Assembly (NCBI GenBank): GCA_013433145.1
Contig: CM024177.1
Span: 5,544,110 to 5,608,109 of the forward strand
From: Ascaris suum
Lineage: Eukaryota > Nematoda > Chromadorea > Rhabditida > Ascarididae
Length of the DNA: 64,000 bases
Direction: 5' to 3'
Below are positions 11,087 through 22,900 of the stretch, piece by piece. Each line of letters opens with the position of its first letter. Position 1 is the first letter of the stretch. Under the pieces are notes generated by a model. The model saw nothing but the letters and a program-made list of their open reading frames with translations. It did not search any database and was not told the origin of the DNA. The translations under genes were made by a program, and so were the position numbers.

Positions 11087-13949
11087 AAAGATGTGTAATT
11101 ATTACTTAATAGTGCTTGTTTAGATCATTAATTCTGTTTATTTACCAAAATTAATTATACCGGTTGTTAAGTAAAATTCAAATGAAATTAAACTCGAAAT
11201 GTGCGCCTTCTCATATTTCTGAACTGAAAGCATTTTGTTTGCCATGTATAATGGCAATAAGTATTCATGAACAAATAAGCACAAATGCACTTACAGTGAA
11301 GGTTTGTCTATAATTTCTTAAATGAACATTTTTTGAAAGGTGACTGCAAATTTCGCAAATCAGAAATTCAGCACTTACCTGCCAAAGTTATTTTTTGGCT
11401 ACTGTTCTTAGTATTTTCAGAATTATTGCCTTGGTATTTTTTAAATTTTTTCTCTGGAAGCACTTTTTACTGCAGCCTATTTCAGTTTTCAAATCACGCT
11501 TGGTTATGTTGCCCTCGCAGATGTGAAATTTGAAGACGTAATGCAAAGTAGAAAATATGTGAGCTGCAACATTCACTGAGATGGTTGGTGCGTTGACGAA
11601 GGCGCCATAACTCTATAAACATATTCAAAAAAAGCAAAACAAACAAACCCATGGTGCATTCGATTACGCATTCCAAAGCTTTGCGTTCCATGCACTCCGT
11701 GAATTGTTTTTTAAGCACGTAGACGCCGAACTTTTGTGAGCCAAAGTATTCTCGAACATTCTTCGTCGAGTGTTGATGGTAATTCGGAGATATTAACGCC
11801 CCCGGAGGGTTTATTTGAGGTCGTATGGAGGGGTTTTTCTGGTTGATGACTTCTCTACTAATGACGAATTCCAAAAGCACAATGCTTCTCTCTTTCCTTC
11901 TTGCAGTCCTGATGAAATATAATGTTCCCTTAATTCTATTAGAATCGGAACAAGTCAAACAGGAAACGGTAAAAAGTGCTGCTGAAATCTTTTTTCTTTC
12001 AGTTGGTATATTTTGTTCACAAACTCGCTCTTCAATACTGCGCATTCACAGGTTCACGTGTCCGCGCTTTCCTTCTCACCGAATTTCCGGCGCTTCTTGT
12101 ACTTGAGTCGTCCGTTCGAGAAAATAAGATATCATACTCTTATGTTACAAATATATTCCCAATTAGGAGGGTTCATAATTTTCTCTGACTTTCAAGCAGA
12201 CAAGGTTGAGGATAAGAATAATTTTCGTCCATCTCGCACCGCAGTTACGAATTATTTTGCATTGTTTTTTAGTAGAGTTATTTATTTATGGTTTTCCTTC
12301 TATACTGCCAGCGGTTTATTTTCACTTTTTTTCGTTTTGTTTGATACCTAGCGATATAAGTATTTTTTTCATTTTCAAACAAATAAGGGAGTCTTAGGAC
12401 GTCCTAATTTTAGGACCCCAAGTCGTAACTTTAGTTGAAAGGCAAATAGAAACGCGATAACCTCACCTATAATTGCCAATCGGCCTATTGAATGGAATGC
12501 ATTTGATTACATTTGAATACAATTAATTTTCGCCGTTTGAAAGTTTTCTTCTAAAATAAACAAATGTTCGAAATTTTGTATGAATCGTTTAAAAAAAATG
12601 AAAATAGCGAATTTGTTAACGCGTTTTGCGAGATGGATGTTTTTATGCGAAATGCACACAAATACTTCTCGTTTGTTGCAAGCGTCGATGGCATCGTCTG
12701 CGATCTCGGATTCTTTCTCTTCCCATGGAATTTTTTTCTTCAATATTACCTCTAGGATCTCCCTTCCCCTCCTTTTGCCTCCCCCGCCCACTCTCTCCTC
12801 TTCCTGCCCTTTCGCTTTCCCTCTTCCTTCTGCCTCCTCCACCTCCTTCTGTCCTGTTCATCTTGCACACTTTCCGATAGCTTGACCTTCAGTTTGAAAT
12901 CGCTTTTTATTTTCTCGGGTGGAATTTTTTACCTTTTGCTGCTACAGCCATAGTTTATAGTTCTAGTTGCAAGCATGATCTGCTCGAAGAAAAAGTTGGG
13001 TAGTCGTTTAGTCGTGTTCCGAACATCCTACAGAAGTGTTCATTGAGTGCCGCTGCTGTTCCCCTCTGCACCTATAATATCTATAACATTCCCTTTAGAA
13101 TAGGAACTAATTGTTTTCATTACTGTTTCACAAACAATTTGTAAATAAATCGTTGTGTAACTTAATTAATAGTTGAGTTCACTCACTTGTACTGCCCACT
13201 AATGTATTTTTTGAGATATTATTGAATTGCATCGATATTTCTGAAATGTTCGTTCCCTCATGCATAGCTATAATTTGAAGATGACACACGTGGCACATTT
13301 ATTGCATCTCTAAGTTGGTGGGAAAGCGCTGTGGGAAAATCAACACGATGTGTGTTTTTTGTAAATCCCCATTCAGACTATTTGGTTGCTTCAATATTCA
13401 GTAAATGTTTTTCACCTTTCCCCATCGACTGCTTATAATAATATCAACATCTACAAAATTCTGGCAAATTGTGCCCGTCAAATTTTACAAACGTATTTTT
13501 TCGTCTTTTGTGGGTTGAAACCAAACGGCTGGCAGATATATGTACATGTGCATGCGCGTTATTCCAAGCTTATTTTCATGCATTGCATTAGTCTTCTTTT
13601 TTTGAATACGGTCAAGAGCGTATCTGTTGAAAATAGCTTCTGCTGCAAACTCTGAAATTGTACCTCTCCTAATAGTTGCACTTATTTCTTAGGTAATACT
13701 ATTATGATAACGCCCACTCCTCAGTTGGCGCTTAGGGCAGGTGCCCCAAGTGATATAGGTTAGATGCACCAGTTTCATAGTAGAGTTTCCAGTTATAAGA
13801 ATATTTTCAGTGACAATCTGCGTGATGTTTGTTGTCTGCCGTTGTCGTATTGTTTGTTTTCTCATCTCAGAAATGTTCACTTCGATTTCATTGATATTTA
13901 ATTTTGCATTTTTGAGTAGAGGACGGAAGTGGTGAAATCAAACGGACGA
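11087..13949. other. Intergenic upstream of the motin gene
   Basis: No gene recognised. A 183-codon minus-strand frame (11494-12045) is the longest open frame in the window, but it shows no known domain and no good splice sites (see rejected items). A polypyrimidine island lies at 12752-12862. Upstream non-coding exons or the promoter of the motin gene could be here. Confidence 0.4.
12752..12862 (+). repeat. Polypyrimidine island
   Basis: About 110 bp that is almost entirely C and T on the plus strand, made of irregular CCTC, CTTCC and CCCTC units. It yields overlapping proline/serine/leucine-rich frames on the plus strand and glycine/glutamate/arginine-rich frames on the minus strand, which I regard as artefacts. 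Similar shorter islands recur through the window (see findings). Confidence 0.7.
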
Positions 13950-16900
13950 ATGGACGAAGAACGTCGTGAAATGCGAAGTTGGTCGATTGAGCCGCGTGAT
14001 AGACGAGTGCATGCGGTCAGCCCAATGCATTTGCACGAGGGCAGACTGCTCAGCTCGCTTCTTCACGAGGCACACAACATATCCACTTCAAATAATAAAA
14101 TCAACTCACAAGGTTCGGTCGACTTTTCTTTTATATTTATAACATTTAATTTATATTTTCTTACTTATTTCCTTTATTATTTGGATATTGGTTAGCTTTT
14201 TTTGCTACTCTCATAGAATTACCTTGCACGGAATCAAAGCATTGCTTCCATGGTTGGACGGTCAAGTTAGCTGAAAGTTTTTATTTCGACACTGTTTTTT
14301 ATGGGGTGGGAATACTGTCCTTGTAGGCTCTCTTTTAAACAAGCATTCATTCCTTTATGCCACCATCTCAATTATTATTAATAAATTTCATCGTGTAGCA
14401 AATAGCAGAATCGCCTTTCTGTTTTCTCAACCGCGGGAAAGTTGCAAACAGTGAAATTTAATAAGGAATGTGGCATAGTTTTAATTAAAAGAACACTTTC
14501 GCTATCAGCTAAGATTCAAATTGTGTAAGTAATCAAATGAATTTTAGTGATAATTTAATTGAGCAGACATATTTCAGCTAATGGGAATGATAAGGAGCAA
14601 CTCGATGATGCACAGCTACAGCAGATGATTGATAAATATCAGTCGCAAGTTCTTCAACAACAGCAACGCATCACAAACCATGGCAATCACGAGATTATTA
14701 GGTGAGTGTTGCTTATCGACCGAGTAGAAAATTCTTCACGCTTCTATTCGTAGGTGAATTTTTCCATGCTTCTGCACTATTTTTATATAAGAACCACTTT
14801 TACGTGTTTACGGGTATATCTTCTACGTTAAACTTTATACGTCTTAGAATGTCTTAGAAGACAGGCACCTTGTTCAGTGGACTTTGTGGCACATATTGCA
14901 TATGCAGTTCTTCAGTGGCCCTCTCTTCAACAACAGCTAATTACACATAGAACATATGTACATTTGAGAGCGTTTTTAATTGAAATTTTCTTGAATGACT
15001 TGTGTTTTCGACGATTACAGTTCAGTTTTGTTCGTTTCTATATACGTAAGAGAATCGATTGATGAAGTTTTCTGATTATTAATAGCCAAAATTTTTCTTC
15101 TTTAGTATACCATGTATGCATCACCTTTGGTGCTGCTATGTTGCGTGAAAACGTGCTAAAGAATTAACGCACTCGTGCCTTTTACTGCCGTGAATTTGCA
15201 TTATAACGAAATATGTTCGAGCGAATTCAAGCCTTTGTAAAGAGTGCTTGTGCGCTTGAATCAATATGAGTGTCTGAAAGCATGCGTGTCTATGTATGTC
15301 TGTGTGACTGTTTGTTTGTCTGTCAGATGTTTTGGAGTCCTAAGCCATTGAAATTACACTTGCGAACTTTACTACTTGAAGCGCACCATATTTTCACTGC
15401 AAAAGCTTTTAAACTGATGCGGCAATTTCTGAAGGAATTATATAGACAGCGGAAGGGCACAAAAGTTTTTGCATTCTTTTCTCCAAAAAACGCTTTGCAT
15501 ATCGCATCCATCGGCTCACAAAAAGTCGTTTGCAGAGGATTTGCAAATGCTTTATTAACATACTTGTTATTTATTGGTGGGTAGTGAAAGTGGTTTGTCC
15601 GATATGAGCAATTATAAAGCGCAAACTGTGCCACTCCATCCAGCATTCTCCATTTATTTTGTTTTCCCATGAAAGGAGGGCTAGAGGAGCGATCGTTTTC
15701 CTTTGAGGTGAGAATTCATTACGTAAATTGTACGCGATCATACATTTGTTGAGGAGCGTTGCATAAATGCTTTATTTGATGCGTGGTGTTCAAAGAATTT
15801 TATCCCTATTTGAGGGTTTTCAGAAAACTGTAAGGAACCTTTTCTTGAAATTTTTTATTCTCTAAGAACATTGATTCCTTTCACGATCAGTGCTTTGCGT
15901 TACTGTAAGAATGAATTGAATTGAAGGAGTTTCGCGAGTCCATCGTCGTCCGCAACGCCTCAGATGCCACCGATGAGTCATTCGCAGCCGTGCCTCATCA
16001 CAGTCGCCGACCAGAAAAATGAATTGTATCGACTTTCTCTCAGCTTCTCATCTAACACTGAACTACGTTATATATGCTGCATACCGTATAACAATTACAT
16101 TCATTTCCATAATAATTCTATTCATTGCTCTGATAATTATGTTCTTCCTTATATTCTCTAGTAAATCTATTCATTGTTTAGAACGAAGCTAATATATGAA
16201 TATTTGGCTTCGTTTACCTATATGATATGAGAACTGCTTGTACTATCTTTTCCCCTTTATCGCTCTCCACCTTCCTCTCGTTGCTCCCTCCCCCTCCGCC
16301 CTCTCCAACTCTTTCAGCTAAGTTCCTCTTTCCCAACATGCCAGCCATGCCGACTTGTTCTCAGCTAAGGTTCGCGTCGATCAAAATTCGCATCATTACT
16401 TTTCATAAAAGTTTAATAAGTGAGGGCATTTAATCGACAAAAGGCTCTTACATGCAGTTGGTTGTTCTTAAATCTTTTTTACAACACAACCGCTCATCGT
16501 AATATTGATGCCCGTTTTTATTTAGTCTTTACGGTGAGCATAAGTTAGAAAACGTTACAATTACAGCACTTTTTAGTAAAGTAACCTATGAGTCGGTTTT
16601 TGTAAGGACTCTCTCTATTTAATAATCTGCGGTTTTTCCTTCCTTTACTGTTACAAAAAAAATTGGTGTTAATTTATCATCAGTTTCTTCTGATTTATTC
16701 GAATGAAGCCATTGAGTCCCCATTTTTGAAGGTCGCTCGACTAATTAACTAATTGCCTAATAGCTGAATGAAATAACCGCCCCATCCATAGTGCTTGTTA
16801 CTTGGTCAGAAATAATGGGCAGTATTTATTAGTGCAAGTTATGTTTTCAGATTCTGTTACCGAATACTTCCAATGAAAAGGCACAGAGCTGCAAATTTCC

Positions 16901-19900
16901 CGCTTGAAGAGGGGAGCCGTGATGAGGAATAGTTAACGTCAATATCTATTATATGTGAATACAAAGGGATTGCTACACTGTTGTTCTTACTTATTGGCAC
17001 GTCTGTGCTCTAAGTAAATAAATTGGTAGGTGAAATAATTTACCACTCAGGATGGGTGAATCAGCGCCACCGTCATATCCACACGCTTCGTCATCGAAGG
17101 AGACGGCGGAACCACGCGAGAATGCGTCTCTCAAAGCGAAGTTGCTCACCAGTCAGAAACTTCTGACGGCACTTCAAGACGAGAATGCTTCACTTAAGCA
17201 ACAATGCGAATTCCTCAAAAAGAAAACCACTCGATTGCAACAGGTGTGCTTGACCGCCTTATCGTATTTCCACATTTACCGCTTATGAATAGAATGGAGT
17301 TCTTGAATTTAATAGTGTAAAAGGAAAGTTAATGATGGGAAATTTGGGACTTTTATAGCAAATAAAGAAAAAGGTCGATAACTGTAGCATGAGTTGAGAA
17401 TATTTTGTGCTCTTACAAACAAAATTGTGTAACAGAAATCTTTCCTCTTCAGCTAAGCAGTAGGGAGAGTGGAGGGAGAAAAAGCACCCAAGGCCTCTTT
17501 TCTTTTCCTTCGATATGCCAATGAATTTATCTTTGAGGAATTTCCTCTAAGAGAATATTGGAGCTAAAATATTATTCGTAAGAGTAAACGAGGATCCGTT
17601 TGGGCGGTAAATTTTCCGTTTTTTCGAGCAATTTAAATATTTGTCAATTGCAAATTTCGAAAATTTGGCGAAAATTTCGTTTTTTTGAATCCGAATATCA
17701 TAAATGATCAAAAGTTCATGGAAGAACAAATGAGACGACAGATTTTGAGATATTCTATAGAAGAGCGGCAGCACATAACGCTGATGTGAATCTTCAAGCC
17801 ACTTCACGATGATTCATTTCTTTTGACGTTTGCATCGTTTGTAGTGTGTTTCTGGAAACTGCAATGGATTCCCATCGCCAAGTGTTTTCATTTTTAGGAA
17901 ATCAAAAAAACGGAACTTTCAGGTACTTGCTTAGTTATAATATGCCAGAATTGATTCCCACCGTTTGTAGTATGCCAAAATTGGTTCCCATCGCGCGCAA
18001 TTTGTCGGAATTTTGAATGAAACCGAAAATTATTTCATTTGAACAAATTCAACTGAAATTTCTGTCTGGCACATAGTTTTGAGGATTTAGAGATAGGCGA
18101 GATAGGTTTAAACACTTTCTATTTTTGTGGACATTTCAGTTGGAGAGCGCATATGAAACGATCGAAAGAGAATATGAGAACCTGACGGCGCAAAAGGAAC
18201 GTCAGGATAATCTCGAGAAGGCTATCCGTGCGAAGCTCGAGAAACAAATTGCGAGGCAAGTGATTTTGACTGTCTCGTTTCGATTACCTTTGAATCTTGA
18301 TGGTAATGCCATCTCATTTGAAAATAGCTGTGAATGAAGAATGCAAGACGATACGTTGAATCATTTTCATGGTGGAAGTGTCCATCATGGGACACTGTTC
18401 TTGCAACTGATCACGATGGTTGGGCGCTAAAAGACTTCTTAGAATGGATGTGAGAGTGGTTTTAGCGCTGCAGAAAGCGTTTTGTTATTTGCAACGATTA
18501 AATGAAGTTTGTAAGGCGCAGATGCCGATAAATTCGACAAATAACAGGTTGTTATGCATTGAATTCTGGAACATGGTCACACTAACCCTTCGCCTTTGGT
18601 AGGGTTGTCTCAGCGCGTTGTTCAGCGTCAAGAAGACCTTCGTACAAACTAAAAATGCATATGCATCTCAAGCCGAATTAAATAGGAGCCGTAGCTCCGT
18701 CGCTTTAACTTGTGCTTCATGCTTCAGTTGCGTCTTTCACTATTCTCTTTGCATCCTTTATCTGTTGTACTTTCACTACGCAGAATGTAGAAAATTTAGA
18801 TGCCACTCACTCATTACAGCATTTCTCTAACCGATCACCTTTCGGCTTCATCTGAACTATATTTTGAAACTTATCTTCTCGTTTTTTCAACCTCCACTTC
18901 AAAAAAGGATTAATAAAAAGCACCTTAAGAATACAGTGTTCGCTTGATGACAGACTCATTTGAAATATTAATCTTCACGAATAAAAAACTTTTTCAAGCT
19001 CGGAAGCTTTAAAGAAAATAAAAGCCTTACCTTCCGTTTATTAAGATACGATTGCTTAAGCATGAATAGACTAATGGATGCAAGATTCTTTGTTTAATCA
19101 TAAGTGAGCTTAGATATGCCGCTGAGAACGAAATGCTACACGAACGAGTCGACGAGTTGACACAGAGACTTCAGATTGAACCACAAGCCGATCAGTTGAA
19201 TAAGCTCAATCTCATACTTAACGAAATGATCCCTCAAAGTTGTTTCTTTTTACATTACTTTTTACTTATTTGTTTGTTTATTTATTCGTTTATTTACTTA
19301 TAACACTTTTTGTGCTCTTTCTTAGTAGTGCATAGAATGAAACCAAATATTTTAGTAATTTTCCTAATTATAAGATACTGCAGCCAATATTTCTATATGT
19401 ATATTTTTCTAGCTGCAAAAGTCAAATTCGCTGTGGTATCAATGTCTCTGCTGTATCTGATAAAAGTAACGGTTGGCGCTTTAGTATATAGGGTACTATT
19501 CCCCCTTCTATAGGCAATACATCCCGCTATTATAACACCATTCGCATGGGTACAATTCTTTCATATGTTCTCTAGTTTAAAAAAAGATGCGCGCTTAGTT
19601 TCGGTTTTATAGGTGATCGTTGTATTGTTTAACTTGACATCCGACTATAACAAAGAATTGAAAGCTCTATTACGATCGCAAAACGATGAATGAACTGCAA
19701 AAGTTTTGTAACAAAATTAGATATCGCAACAATTCAACGTTATTTTTGCTTATTCGGGTTGAAAAATTAGATTGAACAGAGTGGATCGGAGAGTTGAAAT
19801 CTGCTTGACGCGAATGTAGAAATTTAGTCACAATGCTCGAAGACATTTTAAATATTTCGTAAAGTTTGTAATTTTTATGGACAGTCAAATTATTGTAAAA

Positions 19901-22900
19901 TTAATGCCATAGGTCTTTACGAATTGGAAATCTAATTACTAATATTATTCATTGCGCTTATCGACGACATAAATCTTATTTATTAGGTTATTATATTGTA
20001 TATTGTATAGGTGTTCCATAAAAACCTCAAATTAGTTGCCGCTGTTTATACTGAAAAAAAAGAGTCGAAAAAAGGGATTCCCGCATAAATGTATATAGCG
20101 AAATGGAAGAACTTCCCAAAATTTTCGCTTATTGCAGAAAAAAGAGATTTGCTCGGTTTTAAAAATTTCTCGAAACGTGATATGGCGAATTTTCGAGGAA
20201 AACATTTCAAACACTCGTTCGAATTGTTAGCGTTCATATAAATTGCACACAAAATTGCAAAACTGATTTCGGAGGCGTAAACTTTTGAAAGTTGGGCGAA
20301 ACGAAAAGAGCTTCAGCATATTCTGTCGTGCTTGTTGAATCCCGTACTTTGCACAGAAGAAAATGATACCAACTTAAGGTTTCGTGTAGTTTTTGATGAT
20401 TTAGAAGGATCGCCTTTAAAACTACCGTTAGCTAAACGGCTATCGTTCCACAATGATTGGCCAGGAAAATTAATTTCACTCTCTTTAAGGTGAAATTTTC
20501 ATTTCAGTGCTATTTGGTCTATTTATTACGGTTCTAACAGTATAGGAACCTTAAAGAGTTAATTAAGCCTTTCATTTTTAGGCTTCTAATAATTTGTTTT
20601 CTACTCGAAATTTTCAGATAAGGAATTATTGGCTTGTAAAGAACGGCAAAAAATGGATATCGAAGCTTTAGAGGTGACGTTGAAAGACCAAAGAAACCAT
20701 ATACAAGTTGGTGCTTTCTCTAATGCTTTTCGCGCTCCATTGTTTATTGTTGCCATTTCTAGTCTTTTTTCCTACTCGGTAATTTACGACAGCTGTGGAT
20801 GAGCTCTTAGATAAGTGTGTAAATTCACAGTTACCGAAGAATTCAACAAAACTTATTGGACTATAGTTCCTCAGAAAATTTTTTCAAATATATTCGCTAA
20901 TTGACAGTCTTCTTGGAATTTCTGAACTACAGTTGGCCTGTAAATATTGGTTTTGTTGACACGTGAACGCTTCTGGTACTGGATAATCGGTAAACATTCC
21001 GGGAACTGATTTTCATAGACCGCCAATTTTTACTTCAACGAATCGACTCTGTTGCAGTAATGAAATTCTTCAGATCCTCGAAAAAGCGCTCAGTAATGCT
21101 CAAGAGAAAGTATGGAGGAAAGAGAAGGAAGTGGAGGAACTCACTGCAGGTGCAGAACGAGCGGCCGCATTGCAAAGAGCTGTCGAGGTTTATTCTAGTT
21201 TTGGTTTAGCTTTACTATTTCTTCGAGTTAAGCTTCGCTCATCATGCTGGACTGAAATAATGGTTTCCATTTCTTTCATTTCTTTTCGAGATTAATTCGC
21301 CCACATAATATTTCGTTCTCCTCAAATTTTTATCTCTTCATCTTTGTAGTTTTTTTTTTTTAAGTTATCGAAAGGATTGTATTCGTTCTTAGACGTTCAA
21401 AATTCGGAGATATTCATTTGGATTGCAATAGTGTAGATAAATAAGGGTGGAAATGATGCCCCTCTCTCGCCTCCCTCTTCACTCGTTGGAATTTCTATGA
21501 GCTGTTTTTATCACTGGAGATTACTTCCTTTCACTCAAGTAAATGTTAAGAGAGTACTGATCGGATGTGTTAGCAGTTAGCATTCTGGCATCTCAGAATC
21601 TTCAAGGGTAGAGTCTCGTTGAAGAATTTTTTTTTTGGGGGGGGGGGGGTCTTTAATGTCCTCGGCGTTTACTGTCCTCTCATTGCGCACGCTAAGTACA
21701 AAATATCGTTGGTATATTTTTTTTCTACGAGGCGTGCGGTGCGACTTATGAGAAAGATTGTTCACTTATTTAGCGTTCCTAATTTCACTTCTGAAGCTGT
21801 CGCTTCTTCGTAATAGTGCATACATGAAGTAATATAGGGTACTTTTATGAGGGAAAGGGGCAGAAAGTTTCTGTTGTGTTAGGGGGGGGGGGGAAGGGAG
21901 GGAGACGGAAGGGGAAGGGAGGAAGATTGGGCGAAACTTCATCGAGGCGTACTTCGGGTATCATTCTTCTCTCTAAACAGTAGTTAAAGATTTCGGCAGT
22001 TCGAATAAAATGGCATCGTTTCTCGTGAGCGTGATGGATATGAGTTCAGAAATCAGTGCTCGACAAGCAGAAGAGAGAGGAAGAGTGGAGTCGCGAGAGA
22101 TCACAACTCGAGATGGAAAACGCTCAGCTAAAGATGCAGCTGGCAAAGGAGAGTGTCACGGTGGGAGTGAAAAAAGGTGCTGCAGCAAGAAGTCCAGACA
22201 GTGAAGAAACAGTCGCTAAACTCAAGAAGGCACTTCATGCTAAAGGTTGTTTTCGATTATGTGTGTTGCTTAAAAAGAAAGACGTTTCCGGAGGTTGACC
22301 AAGGCTTTACAACACTTCCACCTAGATAGTCACACTCCTGCAGGGCTTCAGTCCCTTAGTCTTCCAACTCCGTCATACCCACAATCTTCTTTCGATAAAC
22401 TTTTAACTTCCGTTATTATCCCCGTGCTTAACGACAGGTTTAATTCAGCTGAAGCATAATTTATATCGCTTCGTTCGATCAATTTTGCACATATTTGGAT
22501 CTGCAATGAGCTTACAAAAATACATGGAAGGCTAACAGTTATACTTACAAAGTTATAATTAATGAATAAAGCTGTACTGAGGATAGTATGCATATCAGAG
22601 GGATCTATTGGTCGACGCTGGAAAGATTGTCAGAAGTAGTGAATTGCAACTAGTAAGTGCGGATGGCCTAGAGATGCATTAATGGGTGTTGTTAGCGGTT
22701 GGGGGATATTACCATTGATCGGATGAGAGGGATGTTATTGTTGGTGAAGGGCGAGGGCTGTTACTACTGGTGGGGTGGACGGGATATCACTAGTACTGAG
22801 GAGAGTGGGAAGGTAGAAGGGTGCGGAGATGAACAGATTGATGTTACTGATAAGCTTGAACCTTTTAACAGGGAGGTGGTAAATAAATGCAATTGATAAA

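Noticed and set aside
11494..12045. 183-codon minus-strand open frame, the longest in the window
   Set aside because: No domain, no signal peptide at the start, no convincing splice sites, and a shadowing set of plus-strand frames at 11825-12351. In A+T-rich DNA of this length one such frame by chance is plausible. A homology hit or transcript would change this.
12507..12885. Proline/serine-rich or Gly/Glu/Arg-rich small proteins
   Set aside because: They arise from the polypyrimidine island on both strands and in several frames at once.
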